Positions 1 through 9,670 of a stretch of 64,000 bases of DNA are shown piece by piece; positions within the stretch are counted from its first letter, which is position 1; each line of letters starts with the position of its first letter. A model generated the notes under the pieces. The model had not been told where the DNA came from, did no database searches, and saw nothing but the letters and a program-made list of their open reading frames with translations. A program made the translations under genes and the position numbers. Source of the stretch: Salinicola sp. (lineage in GTDB: Bacteria > Pseudomonadota > Gammaproteobacteria > Pseudomonadales > Halomonadaceae); the NCBI GenBank assembly GCA_002695065.1, contig NZNW01000148.1:1-64000 (forward strand), in the 5' to 3' direction.

Positions 1-40
1 AAGACCGTGGTATGCAGGGTTTCGAGGCCAACTCAAAGGG

Positions 41-760
41 ATGGATGACAGCTTGGACAGCACTGCACATCAAGATCGCGTATTGATCATCGAAGACGAC
101 GAGCGTCTGGCACATCTGACGCGTGAGTATCTGGAGGCGAACGGGTTCCAGGTCGGGCTGGAGCACGATGGCGCGCATGGCGTGGAGCGCATCGTCGAGG
201 AGCAGCCGGACATGGTGATCCTCGATCTGATGTTGCCCGGCGAGGATGGCCTGTCCATCTGCCGGCGGGCGCGTCCGCACTATGCCGGCCCCATCCTGAT
301 GCTGACGGCACGCACCGACGACATGGATCAGGTCCTGGGCCTGGAGATGGGGGCCGACGACTACGTCCCCAAGCCGGTTCAGCCCAGGGTCCTGCTGGCG
401 CGCATGAGGGCGTTGATGCGCCGCGCCGACAGCCTGGTCTCTTCCAGTGGGGCGACGCGCCTGACCTTCGACAATCTGGTCATCGACAGCGCCACTCGCG
501 AAGCCTGGCTGGAGGAGGAGCGGGTCGATCTCACCAGCGCCGAGTTCGATCTGCTCTGGCTGCTGGCCGACAATGCCGGCCGCGTGCTGACTCGCGAAGA
601 GATTTTTTCCCAGCTGCGCGGCATCAAATACGATGGACAGGATCGCTCCATCGACGTGCGGGTCTCGCGTATTCGTCCCAAGATCGGTGACGACCCCAAT
701 CACCCCCACCGCATCAAGACCGTGCGGAGCAAAGGGTATCTGTTCGTGAGAGATAGCTGA
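41..760 (+). CDS. rstA: OmpR-family response regulator, RstA-like
   Basis: DNA-binding response regulator of 239 aa, the cytoplasmic output half of a two-component system with the kinase at 1031. The receiver domain (about residues 13-125) has the acidic pocket IIEDD, the phospho-acceptor D62 in the stretch VILDLMLPGEDG, T89 and K111 in the K-P turn. The C-terminal winged-helix domain (about 140-237) is of the OmpR/PhoB type. The stretch from the phosphorylation site through the ALEMGA-like segment resembles E. coli RstA closely. A purine-rich AAAGGG lies just before the ATG. The inducing signal cannot be read from the sequence. The symbol is by similarity recalled from E. coli, not by a search. 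Confidence 0.85.
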   Translation: MDDSLDSTAHQDRVLIIEDDERLAHLTREYLEANGFQVGLEHDGAHGVERIVEEQPDMVILDLMLPGEDGLSICRRARPHYAGPILMLTARTDDMDQVLGLEMGADDYVPKPVQPRVLLARMRALMRRADSLVSSSGATRLTFDNLVIDSATREAWLEEERVDLTSAEFDLLWLLADNAGRVLTREEIFSQLRGIKYDGQDRSIDVRVSRIRPKIGDDPNHPHRIKTVRSKGYLFVRDS

Positions 761-1030
761 AGCGGACCGGCAGCGGTCTCCGCTCGAGTTTCCCCGCGCC
801 GTGATCCCGGCCGGTTCCCGGGCTATCGCGATCGGCACTGTCGCGCCTCGGCTTGCCACGCCCCGCGGGGGCGAGAGGCCGACCGTCGGGGCGCCTGCTG
901 AGCGCGGGGCCCCGGGTGCCGTGCGGCGGGCATCGATCGCCTCCTGCAGAAAGCTCCCGTCTCCCCCGAGGGGCGGGCGACACTAGCCTTTCTGGCCATC
1001 CACGAAGCCGATTGCCGCGCGAGATTCAAC

Positions 1031-2665
1031 ATGCGTCGTTCCTTTACCGACAGCACTTTCTTTCGGTTCTACGTGTCGTTGCTGGCGGCACTGGTCATCA
1101 CCTTCGCGCTGGTCCTGTTCGGCTTCCTGATGGTCGACAAGGTGCGCCAGGAGCACTATCGGGAAAATCTCGTCAGCGGCCCATTGGCGCTGCTTTCCGA
1201 CCTCGTCTCCCGCCAACCGCTGTCGCAGCGGGACGACTGGCTGGCATCGATGGCATCGACGCTGGGCATGCCGTTGGGGCTGTTCAAGCTCGAGGACCTT
1301 TCACTCAACTACTTCGAGCGGGCTCGCCTGCGCGAGAACCGCCCCGTCATCGAGTCGACCGACAAAGGCTGGCGCTCGCTCTATCAGTTGCCGCACTCCA
1401 AGTGGGTACTGGCGGCACGCATCAACAGTCTCAACGAGATGCAGCTTCGCGGCATCACCGAGGTGTTGCGGAGTTGGCTGAGCGGCGAGACGGAGGAGAT
1501 CCAGGCTCGACGCTTCGAGCGGGTTAAACGGCAGTTCCACGTGCCGCTCGGTCTCTATACCGAGCCACCGACGGATGTCGACCCCATCCAGGCGACGCGA
1601 CTCGACGCCGGCGAGGTCGTGGTGCGTCTCGAGACAGGGCTCAGCGCGCTCTATATTCACGCCAGGGTCGGGCCGGATCGGTGGTTGCGAATCGGTCCAC
1701 TGCCCAGTTTCGAATCGATGCCGCTGTCGCTGGCGCTGGCGCTGCTGATCATGGTGCTCTCGACCCTGGCCGGGGCCATCTATCTCATCGTATGGGGCGT
1801 CGAAGGCCGCGTGGGCAGGCTGGAGCGTGCCGCGACGCGGATTGCCGCCGGGCATCTCAACTCGCGGGTACGGGTCGACAGCAACGATTTCGTCGGCCGT
1901 CTGGGCATGGCGCTCAACGGCATGGCCGCGCAGGTGCAGTCGCTGCTGCGCAGCCAGCAGGAGATGATTCGCGCCGTCTCCCACGAATTGCGTACGCCGG
2001 TGGCGCGTATTCGCTTCGCGGTCCAGATGCTCGAGGATCTCAGCAAGGATGAGAGCGCCCAGCGCCAGCTGGCGGGGATCGACGAGGACATTTCCGAACT
2101 CGATCGATTGATCGACGAAATCCTCACCTACGCCAAGCTCGACAGCGAGAACGCACAGGGCGTCACGCTCAAGACGGAGAGCATGGAGTGCCGTGCGGTC
2201 GCCTGGCGAGTGCTGGACACGCTGAGCCCGCTGCATCCGCATCTCGAGCTCGGCGTCGCCGATGGCGAGGAGCTAGAGGTGGAAGCGGAACCGCGCTATC
2301 TGCAGCGCGCGGTGCAGAACCTGGTCGCCAATGCCTGCCGTCATGCCGAGAGTCGGGTCATGGTGACGGTCCACCGCGAGCCGAGAGCCGTCCGGATCGA
2401 TGTCGAGGACGATGGTCCTGGCGTGCCGGAAGAGAAGCGTATCGCCATCTTCAAGCCATTCGCCCGACTGGACGACAGCCGAACGCGGCGCTCCGGCGGG
2501 TACGGACTGGGGCTCTCCATCGTGCAGAAGATCATGGCCTGGCACGGGGGGAACGTCGTGGTGGACCGCAGCGCCAGCCTGGGGGGCGCCCGGTTCAGCC
2601 TGCTGCTGCCGCTCCATGGGAGAGAGGCGATTCACCCGCTGAACTTCGACGAGGATTCGACCTGA
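1031..2665 (+). CDS. rstB: Sensor histidine kinase, RstB-like
   Basis: Membrane-bound sensor kinase of 544 aa, partner of the regulator at 41-760. Order: TM1 about residues 12-36, a periplasmic sensor region to about 225, TM2 about 231-257, a HAMP linker, a dimerisation/phospho-acceptor helix with H318 in AVSHELRTP, then an HATPase_c domain with N box (QNLVANACRH), G1 (DDGPGVP) and G2 (GGYGLGLS). The catalytic half matches the RstB pattern. It is longer than E. coli RstB (about 430 aa) because of a larger periplasmic part. About 270 bp separate it from the regulator gene, more than is usual within an operon; nothing recognisable lies in that gap. Confidence 0.82.
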   Translation: MRRSFTDSTFFRFYVSLLAALVITFALVLFGFLMVDKVRQEHYRENLVSGPLALLSDLVSRQPLSQRDDWLASMASTLGMPLGLFKLEDLSLNYFERARLRENRPVIESTDKGWRSLYQLPHSKWVLAARINSLNEMQLRGITEVLRSWLSGETEEIQARRFERVKRQFHVPLGLYTEPPTDVDPIQATRLDAGEVVVRLETGLSALYIHARVGPDRWLRIGPLPSFESMPLSLALALLIMVLSTLAGAIYLIVWGVEGRVGRLERAATRIAAGHLNSRVRVDSNDFVGRLGMALNGMAAQVQSLLRSQQEMIRAVSHELRTPVARIRFAVQMLEDLSKDESAQRQLAGIDEDISELDRLIDEILTYAKLDSENAQGVTLKTESMECRAVAWRVLDTLSPLHPHLELGVADGEELEVEAEPRYLQRAVQNLVANACRHAESRVMVTVHREPRAVRIDVEDDGPGVPEEKRIAIFKPFARLDDSRTRRSGGYGLGLSIVQKIMAWHGGNVVVDRSASLGGARFSLLLPLHGREAIHPLNFDEDST

Positions 2666-2707
2666 GTACGACGACACGCCTTCCCATCCCGTATCGCGCT
2701 GCTTCGT

Positions 2708-3640
2708 TCAGGCGGGTTCCGTCGAACCCGCCGGCTTGATGCCGCTGAGTACCGCAAACGACGTATCTCTTGCGGTGCGAATGAAGTCCTCCATCCACGG
2801 TAGCGACAGATTGTCCTCCCGGACCGCCGCGTATAGCGTGCTCCACACGCCGTCCTTGCCCAGTGGCAGCGCCTTGACGTAATCGCGCTCCAGATACTCC
2901 GTCAGCGCCCAGTTGGGCAGGGCGCACACGCCCCGCCCGCTGGCCACCAGCTGCATCATCATCACCGTGAGCTCCGCGCTGCGAATCTCCCTGGGCCGTG
3001 CGCCGACCGGGTCGAGAAACTGGGTGAAGACATCCAGCCGGGAATGGTCCACCGGATAGACGATGAGCGTTTCCTCGGCCAGATCCGCAGGCTCGACCCA
3101 GCTTCGGGTCGCCAGGGAGTGCTGTTTGGCCACGGCCAGCAGGCCCTCGTAGCGAAACAGCGGAGCATAGTGCACCCCCGGCAGCGGCTCCGGATTGTCG
3201 GTGATCACCAGGTCGAGGGCTTCGCGGGTCAGCCCGGGCAGCAGGTCGAAATTCTGGCCGCTGGGGATGTCGACCTCGACTTCCGGCCAGTGATTGCGGA
3301 AGTGATCGACGGTCGGCATCAGCCACTGGAAGCAGCTATGGCACTCGATCGCCATGTGCAGGCGTCCCTGTTCATGACCCGCCAGCCGGGCCAGGTCCCG
3401 CTCCGCCAGTCGCAACTGAGGCAGTACCTGTTCGGCCAGTGTCAGCAGGCGCTCCCCGGCCCGCGTGAACGACACCGGGCGCGTCTTGCGCGTGAACAGC
3501 GGCATGCCGAGACGCGACTCCAGATCCTTGATCTGGTGGGAAAGCGCCGATTGGGTCAGGTGGACGCGCTCCGCCGCTTCGACCAGGGAACCGGTATCGC
3601 GCAGGGCGATCAGCGTGCGGAGGTGGCGGAGTTCGAGCAT
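2708..3640 (-). CDS. metR: LysR-type activator of methionine biosynthesis MetR
   Basis: LysR-family regulator (310 aa), divergent from metE. An N-terminal helix-turn-helix (about residues 1-60) is followed by a substrate-binding domain. The segments AIECHSCFQWLMPTV and LIVYPVDHSRLDVF are close to E. coli MetR, where the effector is homocysteine. The start is placed at the ATG at 3640 because the protein then begins MLELRHLRTL, like known MetR proteins; a GTG 18 bp upstream is in frame. Known role: activates metE (and in some bacteria metH and glyA) when homocysteine accumulates. The metE-metR divergence is the classical arrangement. Confidence 0.88.
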   Translation of the reverse strand: MLELRHLRTLIALRDTGSLVEAAERVHLTQSALSHQIKDLESRLGMPLFTRKTRPVSFTRAGERLLTLAEQVLPQLRLAERDLARLAGHEQGRLHMAIECHSCFQWLMPTVDHFRNHWPEVEVDIPSGQNFDLLPGLTREALDLVITDNPEPLPGVHYAPLFRYEGLLAVAKQHSLATRSWVEPADLAEETLIVYPVDHSRLDVFTQFLDPVGARPREIRSAELTVMMMQLVASGRGVCALPNWALTEYLERDYVKALPLGKDGVWSTLYAAVREDNLSLPWMEDFIRTARDTSFAVLSGIKPAGSTEPA

Positions 3641-3644
3641 GCTA

Positions 3645-3657
3645 TGAATTTTGCTCA
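3645..3657. promoter_or_regulatory. Possible MetR operator
   Basis: TGAATTTTGCTCA fits the MetR consensus TGAA-N5-TTCA at 7 of 8 positions. It lies immediately upstream of the metR start, in the metR-metE divergent region, where MetR both autoregulates and activates metE in E. coli. It is a single weak match, so only tentative. Confidence 0.35.
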
Positions 3658-3765
3658 CGTTGAGGATTAGATAAACGCGTTTGATTCAGGGTGCGCTGCC
3701 GGGGACACTGCCCGCCAAGCCATGATCTCCCTCATTCTAACCGCTAACTCCGAGAGACCCTACAC

Positions 3766-6054
3766 ATGACCACCCTGGTGCATACCCTGGGCTACCCGAG
3801 AATCGGTGCTCATCGAGAACTGAAGAAAGCCGTCGAAGCCTACTGGAAAGGTGAACTCGATCGCGATGGACTCGAACGGGAGGGGGCGCGCCTGCGCAGG
3901 GCGCACTGGCAGGACCAGATCGACGCGGGTCTGGACTTCGTGACGGTGGGCGACTTTGCCTTCTACGATCAGGTGCTCAACGCTTCCGTGCTGATCGGCG
4001 CCGTTCCGCCACGCTTCGGTGGCATCGACGGTGAGGTCGATCTCGACACCAGTTTCCGGATGGCGCGTGGACGCGCGCCCAGTGGCGAGCCGGCGGCGGC
4101 GTGCGAGATGACCAAGTATTTCGATACCAACTACCACTACCTCGTGCCGGAGCTATACCGGGGGCAGACGTTCCGTATCGCCAGCGAGCGGCTGTTCGAG
4201 GAGGTCGCCGAGGCCAGGGCCGAAGGGCATCCCGTCAAGGTGGCGCTGACGGGGCCCGTCACCTGGCTGTGGTTATCCAAGGCCAAGAGCGACGGGCTCG
4301 AGCGTCTCTCGCTGCTCGACGATCTCGTCGCCACCTACGACGAGATCCTGGGTCGCCTGGCAAGCGCGGGGGTCGAATGGGTGCAACTCGACGAGCCGGC
4401 GCTGGTTCAGGACTTGCCGGGCGAGTGGCAGGGCGCTTTCGAGTCGGCTTACCACAAGCTGCAGTCGACCCCGGTCAAGCTGCTGGTGGCAACCTACTTC
4501 GGTGGTCTCGGCGACAATCTGGGGTTGGCCGTTTCGCTACCGGTCGAGGGGCTGCACGTGGATGTGGTGCGGGCGCCGCAGCAACTGAACGCGGTGCTCG
4601 ACCGGCTACCGCCCTACAAGGTGCTCTCCGTGGGCGCCATCGACGGCCGCAACATCTGGCGTGCCGATCTGGCCCGACTTGCCGGCGAGCTCGAGGATGC
4701 CAAGGCACGCCTGGGAGACCGCCTGTGGCTGGCGCCGAGCTGCTCGCTGCTCCATGTCCCCGTCGATCTGGACAACGAAACCAGGCTCGATCCTGAACTG
4801 AAGAGCTGGCTGGCGTTCGCGCGGCAGAAGCTCGGCGAGGTGGTGACGCTTGCCCACGTGCTCGACGGTACCGAAACGGAAACGGATCGCCAGCGCGTCG
4901 AGGACGCCAGCCGGGCCCTGTCGGCGCGCCGGGAGTCGCGGCGTATCCACAAGCCCCGGGTCGCCGAGCGTCTGGCCAGGGTGGGCGCCGCGGACACGCG
5001 CCGTGCCAACGTCTACCCGATACGTGCCACCGCCCAGCGAGAGCGCCTCGCCCTGCCGCTGTTCCCGACGACGACGATCGGTTCCTTCCCCCAGACGCAG
5101 GAGATCCGTGCGGCACGCCGTGACTTCAAGAAGGGCATCCTCGACGTGGCCGACTACGAAGCCAGCATGCGAGAGGAGATCGCGCGGGTCGTCGAGCGCC
5201 AGGCGCAGTTGGGGCTCGATGTGCCGGTGCACGGCGAGGCCGAGCGTAACGACATGGTCGAGTACTTCGGCGAGCAGCTCGACGGCTTTGCCTTTACCCA
5301 GAACGGCTGGGTGCAGAGCTACGGCTCACGCTGCGTCAAGCCGCCGGTGATCTTCGGCGACGTGGAGCGGCCGGAGGCGATGACGGTGCGCTGGAGCGAA
5401 TATGCCCAGTCGCTCACCGACAAGCCGATGAAGGGCATGTTGACCGGTCCGGTCACCATTCTGCAGTGGTCGTTCGTGCGCGACGATCAGCCGCGCGCCA
5501 AGACCTGCCGTCAGATCGCGCTGGCGCTGCGCGACGAGGTCGCCGATCTCGAGCGGGCGGGTATCGCGATCATTCAGATCGACGAGCCGGCACTGCGGGA
5601 GGGGCTGCCGCTGCGCCAGGCCGAGTGGCAGGCGTATCTCGACTGGGCGGTGGAGTGCTTCCAGTTGAGCGCTGCCGTGGCCGCCGACGAGACCCAGATC
5701 CACACCCACATGTGCTACGCCGAGTTCAACGACATCATTGGCGCCATCGCGGCCATGGATGCCGATGTCATCACCATCGAGACCTCGCGCTCCGACATGG
5801 AGTTGCTGGATGCGTTCCAGCACTTCGACTACCCCAACGAGATCGGACCCGGGGTCTACGACATTCACTCGCCGAACATCCCCGAGCGCGCCTGGATGGT
5901 CGATCTGATGGCCAAGGCAGCGGAGAAGATTCCGCCCGAGCGACTCTGGGTCAATCCGGACTGCGGCCTCAAGACGCGCGGCTGGGCCGAGGTGGAACCG
6001 GCGCTGGCCAACATGGTCGAGGCGGCCCGGGAGCTGAGGCAGCGCTACGCCTGA
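3766..6054 (+). CDS. metE: Cobalamin-independent methionine synthase MetE
   Basis: 5-methyltetrahydropteroyltriglutamate-homocysteine methyltransferase, the last step of methionine synthesis without vitamin B12, cytosolic. At 762 aa it is the usual length, with two homologous barrel halves (N-terminal about 1-390, catalytic C-terminal about 420-762). The zinc site is visible: H648 and C650 in HTHMCYAEF and C733 in [11 protein letters not shown]. The start [14 protein letters not shown] is typical. It is divergent from metR, so induction by MetR plus homocysteine is expected. A strong intrinsic terminator follows at 6126-6157. Confidence 0.97.
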   Translation: MTTLVHTLGYPRIGAHRELKKAVEAYWKGELDRDGLEREGARLRRAHWQDQIDAGLDFVTVGDFAFYDQVLNASVLIGAVPPRFGGIDGEVDLDTSFRMARGRAPSGEPAAACEMTKYFDTNYHYLVPELYRGQTFRIASERLFEEVAEARAEGHPVKVALTGPVTWLWLSKAKSDGLERLSLLDDLVATYDEILGRLASAGVEWVQLDEPALVQDLPGEWQGAFESAYHKLQSTPVKLLVATYFGGLGDNLGLAVSLPVEGLHVDVVRAPQQLNAVLDRLPPYKVLSVGAIDGRNIWRADLARLAGELEDAKARLGDRLWLAPSCSLLHVPVDLDNETRLDPELKSWLAFARQKLGEVVTLAHVLDGTETETDRQRVEDASRALSARRESRRIHKPRVAERLARVGAADTRRANVYPIRATAQRERLALPLFPTTTIGSFPQTQEIRAARRDFKKGILDVADYEASMREEIARVVERQAQLGLDVPVHGEAERNDMVEYFGEQLDGFAFTQNGWVQSYGSRCVKPPVIFGDVERPEAMTVRWSEYAQSLTDKPMKGMLTGPVTILQWSFVRDDQPRAKTCRQIALALRDEVADLERAGIAIIQIDEPALREGLPLRQAEWQAYLDWAVECFQLSAAVAADETQIHTHMCYAEFNDIIGAIAAMDADVITIETSRSDMELLDAFQHFDYPNEIGPGVYDIHSPNIPERAWMVDLMAKAAEKIPPERLWVNPDCGLKTRGWAEVEPALANMVEAARELRQRYA

Positions 6055-6125
6055 GGCGAGTGTCGAGGGATGAACGGGTTCATGGTCTGGCCCGCCGGTA
6101 CGCCTGGCATGTTAGGCTGGACGTT

Positions 6126-6157
6126 GCGCCGCGAGACGACCTCGCGGCGCTTTTTTT
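6126..6157 (+). terminator. Rho-independent terminator of metE
   Basis: A perfect 10-bp stem (6126-6135 with 6141-6150, GC-rich) and a 5-nt loop are followed by seven T residues. Confidence 0.9.
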
Positions 6158-6170
6158 ATGACGGCTATCC

Positions 6171-6367
6171 GAGGGTGTTTACAAAACAGGCGAACGAAGA
6201 CAAGGCAAGGCGAAATTGGACGAGAAAGCGGAATTTACAGGGCGTAAATGAGTATTTGACTCGCACCGCTCGCCCTTCGGGCCGTCCTGCGGACGTTCTG
6301 AACTGAAGTTCGGTGAGGTCAATTTCAACGCCGCATTGTCGAGTGCAGCCCTTTGGTAAACACTCTC
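6171..6367. repeat. Dispersed inverted-repeat element (MITE/REP-like)
   Basis: About 197 bp bounded by imperfect 12-bp terminal inverted repeats (GAGGGTGTTTAC at 6171-6182; complement at 6356-6367, 11/12). Inside, gaaattg (6212-6218) pairs with caatttc (6320-6326), and a hairpin-rich centre reads cgcccttcgggccg. No coding capacity. From memory, elements with AGGCAAGGCGA near one side and TTCAACGCCGC near the other are spread through Vibrio and Halomonas genomes; no database check was possible. It fills most of the gap between the metE terminator and the lipoprotein gene. Confidence 0.6.
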
Positions 6368-6400
6368 TTCGTGTCCAGACACCTCTCGGGAACCTTGCTC

Positions 6401-7189
6401 ATGTCCAACGCGCTCCAGGCTGGCAAAGACCGCCGCGCCTTCCTCGGTCGTTATCGCTCATCGCTCCGCTGGCTGGCGTTGCCGGCCGCTTCGCTCCTGC
6501 TGACGGCGTGTGCCGGCGGCGGGCAGCACCAGGAGATGAAGCCCACCGCGCCCTCGGGCCTGGCTGCGCTCAAGTCGCCGCTGATGCCGAGTGCCTTCTT
6601 CGCCGATGGCGGCGAGACGTTCACCGCCTGGCGCTGCACGCCGTCCCAGGATCTGGTCACCACCACGCCCGACGACAGCCGACTGCGATTGTGGACCGCC
6701 CTGGGCGAGACGGAACTGCCGAGCGCCGTGGTGGGCTCCGGCTCCCGCTACGAACTCGGCGGGGTCTCGTTCTGGCGTCAGGGGCGCGATGCCCGTGTCG
6801 AGAGCGACAACGGCCGGCTGGTCTGCACGCTGGCCAGCGAGCGCCAGACGACGACCCGCAAAGCGCATCCGGACACCATCTTCTACGCCAGCGGCAACGA
6901 GCCCGGCTGGAACGTCTCCCTCGACCGCAACAGCCATTCTCTGACGCTGGTATCCGATTACGGCCAGGCCACCGATACGTTCGATTATCGTGTCGCCTCG
7001 GTGAAGAACGGCGGCGATGCGCGCATGATCCTGGTCAGCGACAGCGGCCAGTATCCCATGGAGCTCGATCTACGCGCTGGCGCCTGTTTCGATGACATGA
7101 GCGGCCAGCCATGGCCGGTCAGGGTGACGCTGCGTTACGGGGAGCGCGAGTTCCAGGGGTGCGGGCAGGGTGTCGAGGCCGGCCGCTGA
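6401..7189 (+). CDS. Lipoprotein with MliC-like and NEPGW (COG3650-like) domains
   Basis: Predicted outer-membrane or periplasmic lipoprotein of 262 aa. After a basic N-terminus, a hydrophobic signal ends in the lipobox LLTAC (cysteine near residue 39). The first domain (about 65-150) looks like MliC, the membrane-bound inhibitor of C-type lysozyme: a YxC-like start, GSRYELGGVSFWRQG and a late cysteine. The second (about 165-260) carries FYASGNEPGW, the signature I associate with COG3650. Likely protects the wall against lysozyme; the role of the second domain is unknown. The ATG at 6401 is chosen because an earlier in-frame GTG lies inside the upstream repeat and would bury the signal peptide. 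Confidence 0.72.
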   Translation: MSNALQAGKDRRAFLGRYRSSLRWLALPAASLLLTACAGGGQHQEMKPTAPSGLAALKSPLMPSAFFADGGETFTAWRCTPSQDLVTTTPDDSRLRLWTALGETELPSAVVGSGSRYELGGVSFWRQGRDARVESDNGRLVCTLASERQTTTRKAHPDTIFYASGNEPGWNVSLDRNSHSLTLVSDYGQATDTFDYRVASVKNGGDARMILVSDSGQYPMELDLRAGACFDDMSGQPWPVRVTLRYGEREFQGCGQGVEAGR

Positions 7190-7349
7190 GCGACCAGAGC
7201 CATGCGGCGACAACGAACGAAATTATCGAATGCTCGATGCTATTTTTAGCGATTTTCATTTCATGGAGTGCAATGAATAATCCCAGCAACGCTTGCCGGT
7301 CATCGTCGGCATCTTGGTTGGGTATGACTTCAGCATTGGAGACGGCTTC

Positions 7350-7958
7350 GTGACACGACGTGTTCTTCTCATCACCAGTTCCATTTTCGGCGAGGGTGGC
7401 CAGTCCCGGGCGCTGGCGGAATCGTTCAAGGCTGCCTTGCAGGGGCGTGACGTCGAGTTGACCGAGCGCAACGTGGTCGAGCAGCCGCTGCCCCACCTGA
7501 CCGGTGCCGAGATGGCGAGCTGGATGACCGATCCTGCCGAGCGCAGTGACGAGCAGCGACAACTAGCGCAGGTATCGGACGAGTTGCTGTCCGAGATCGA
7601 TGCCTGCGATCTCCTGGTGCTGGCGGTGCCGCTCTACAACCTGGGCATTCCGAGCCAGCTCAAGTCATGGTTCGACCGCATCCTGCGCGCCGGCAGGACC
7701 TTCCAGTACACTGCCAATGGCCCGGTAGGCCTGCTGGAGGGCAAGTCGGGGCTGATTCTGGCGGCTCGCGGTGGCATGTACGCCGGCACCGAGATGGACT
7801 CGCAGACGCCCCACCTCAGGCACATGCTGGCCCTGATCGGCATCAAGGACGTCGACGCCATCTACGCCGAGGGCCTGAACATGGGCGACGAACGCAAGCA
7901 ACAGTCGCTGACCGAAGCCAAGCAGGCGATCGGCCACTACGTCGACTCGCATTTCTGA
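7350..7958 (+). CDS. azoR: FMN-dependent NADH-azoreductase (AzoR)
   Basis: Flavodoxin-fold quinone/azo reductase of 202 aa, the usual AzoR length. It reduces quinones and azo compounds by two-electron transfer from NADH using FMN, in the cytosol. Diagnostic stretches: LLITSSIFGEGGQS near the N-terminus (FMN phosphate loop), PLYNLGIPSQLKSWFDRI and SRGG-like AARGGMYAG. The GTG at 7350 gives MTRRVLLITSS, matching the family; a longer reading adds an unrelated 19 residues. It converges on the gene at 8029, with a shared hairpin between them. Confidence 0.88.
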   Translation: MTRRVLLITSSIFGEGGQSRALAESFKAALQGRDVELTERNVVEQPLPHLTGAEMASWMTDPAERSDEQRQLAQVSDELLSEIDACDLLVLAVPLYNLGIPSQLKSWFDRILRAGRTFQYTANGPVGLLEGKSGLILAARGGMYAGTEMDSQTPHLRHMLALIGIKDVDAIYAEGLNMGDERKQQSLTEAKQAIGHYVDSHF

Positions 7959-7985
7959 TCGTCGGATCGCGCTCCAGCGTCGACC

Positions 7986-8024
7986 AGAACCGCCCGCCAT
8001 CGATGGACGATAGCGGGCGGTTCT
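7986..8024. terminator. Bidirectional terminator between azoR and the YdjM-like gene
   Basis: A 12-bp perfect stem (7986-7997 with 8013-8024) lies between two convergent genes. The T-tract is weak on either side. Confidence 0.7.
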
Positions 8025-8028
8025 CGTT

Positions 8029-9054
8029 TCACTCGGGGGCGGTGATCGGCTCCACCCGCGGCGAGGTGATTCGCGCCAGCAGACGTTGCATGACGGCCCG
8101 CTCCGGCCGGCCCGAACTCGAGCGCTCGCTGGCCATGGGCTGCCACTTGCCGTCATCACCGCGTTCGGCGATCGAGAAGGTGAAGGGGTGGGTTCCCGGC
8201 ACGCCCAGGCGAATATCGGTGGCCAGCAGTCTCTCCCTTCCCGCCTCCCGGCGGATGTCGTAACGCAGGAACGGGCCGCTGAACCAGGCCAGGCGCCGGC
8301 CATCCCGTGTCCGCTGTGCGGCCTCTTGCCATTCGTCGCCCAGTGGCCAGGGTGCCAGCGTCGGCGGGCTGTCGCCGTCCAGCAGGCTGACCCAGCCTTC
8401 GTAGGCCGCACCGTCATGAATGACGGTGACGCGCCACAGCAGGGTGGTGAGGGGGGCCGGTTGAACCAGGATGGGGTCGTCGCTCATGCCCCGCTGGGCC
8501 AGGAAGGGCGCGATCCGTTGCTCGACGAACGCCTGGGCACCCAGGCTGAAACCGATGTAAAGACACGAGACTCCCAGTAGCGCGGCCAGGAGCCGACGGG
8601 TAGCGGGGCGTATGGCGAAGACGATCACCCCGGTCAGCAGGGGCAGCGTGTAGAGCGGGTCGATGATGAACAGCGTATGCCAGCTGACCGGCCGCAGCGG
8701 GATCGGCCACAGCAACTGGGTGCCATAGGTCGTGAAGGCATCGAGTAACGGGTGGGTCGCCAGGCAGAGGGTGAACAGCCACCACCAGTGCCAGAATGAG
8801 GCGAGATCGCGCGTGCGTGACCATCGCGCGGCGAGCCCGGCGCAAAGCGTCGCGACACCGGTCAGCACGATCAGCGAGTGGCTGAAGCCGCGATGGCGGG
8901 TGTAGTCGGCAACGGCGTCTCCGTAATCGATCAACACGTCGAGATCCGGCAGGGTCCCGAGGGCGGCCCCGATCAACAGCGCGCGCCGGCCGAGTCGAGG
9001 CATGACCACACCGCCGATGGCGGCGCCCAGGCAGGCTTGGGTAACGGAGTCCAT
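8029..9054 (-). CDS. YdjM/DUF457-type membrane-bound metal-dependent hydrolase
   Basis: Inner-membrane protein of 341 aa of the family often annotated as LexA-regulated, membrane-bound metal-dependent hydrolase. The N-terminal half has four or five membrane segments with conserved polar motifs: MDSVTQACLGAAIGG, PDLDVL, HRGFSHS and THPLLDAFTTYG, whose His and Asp residues probably bind metal. The C-terminal part (about 190-341) is soluble. The start at 9054 has an AAGGAGA ribosome-binding site, and family members begin MDSxTQ. The biochemical substrate is unknown. Confidence 0.75.
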   Translation of the reverse strand: MDSVTQACLGAAIGGVVMPRLGRRALLIGAALGTLPDLDVLIDYGDAVADYTRHRGFSHSLIVLTGVATLCAGLAARWSRTRDLASFWHWWWLFTLCLATHPLLDAFTTYGTQLLWPIPLRPVSWHTLFIIDPLYTLPLLTGVIVFAIRPATRRLLAALLGVSCLYIGFSLGAQAFVEQRIAPFLAQRGMSDDPILVQPAPLTTLLWRVTVIHDGAAYEGWVSLLDGDSPPTLAPWPLGDEWQEAAQRTRDGRRLAWFSGPFLRYDIRREAGRERLLATDIRLGVPGTHPFTFSIAERGDDGKWQPMASERSSSGRPERAVMQRLLARITSPRVEPITAPE

Positions 9055-9225
9055 ACGATCTCCTTGTCGGGGCGTTCGTGAGTGAAGGGAGCTGCCGAAC
9101 GTCGCAGTTTGTGCGAGGTTGGCTGCCACGTCGACTCGAACGTGGCGAGGGGGCGTCATTCACCGATCGGCGCTGGTGGTCTACCATTGGATGGTCCAAC
9201 ACACTGACGAATCAGGAACAAATTC

Positions 9226-9666
9226 ATGGAATACCTGCATACGATGGTTCGCGTCGCCGATCTCGACGCGTCACTGCATTTCTACTGCGACTTGCTGGGC
9301 CTGCAGGAAGTATCACGCAAGGAGAGCGAGAAGGGGCGTTTTACGCTGGTCTTCCTGGCCACGCCCAACGACACGCCGCGCGCCAAGACCGAGCAATCGC
9401 CGATGGTCGAACTGACCTACAACTGGGATCCGGAAACCTACACCGGCGGTCGCAATTTCGGCCATCTGGCCTATCGGGTCGATGATATCTACGCACTCTG
9501 CGAGAAGCTGCAGGCGGGTGGCGTGACCATCAACCGGCCGCCACGGGACGGGCACATGGCGTTCGTTCGCTCCCCCGACGGCATTTCGATCGAACTGCTC
9601 CAGAAAGGCGAGGCGCAAGCCCCGAAGGAGCCCTGGGCTTCGATGGAAAACAGCGGCAGCTGGTGA
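9226..9666 (+). CDS. gloA: Lactoylglutathione lyase (glyoxalase I)
   Basis: Converts the hemithioacetal of methylglyoxal and glutathione to S-lactoylglutathione. At 146 aa it is a single VOC-fold protein. Metal-ligand regions are visible: the N-terminal [17 protein letters not shown] (His), VELTYNW (Glu), [11 protein letters not shown] (His) and SIELLQ (Glu). The gene starts with ATG and is followed after four bases by the TspO gene, so the two are probably cotranscribed. Confidence 0.9.
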   Translation: MEYLHTMVRVADLDASLHFYCDLLGLQEVSRKESEKGRFTLVFLATPNDTPRAKTEQSPMVELTYNWDPETYTGGRNFGHLAYRVDDIYALCEKLQAGGVTINRPPRDGHMAFVRSPDGISIELLQKGEAQAPKEPWASMENSGSW

Positions 9667-9670
9667 CGCC

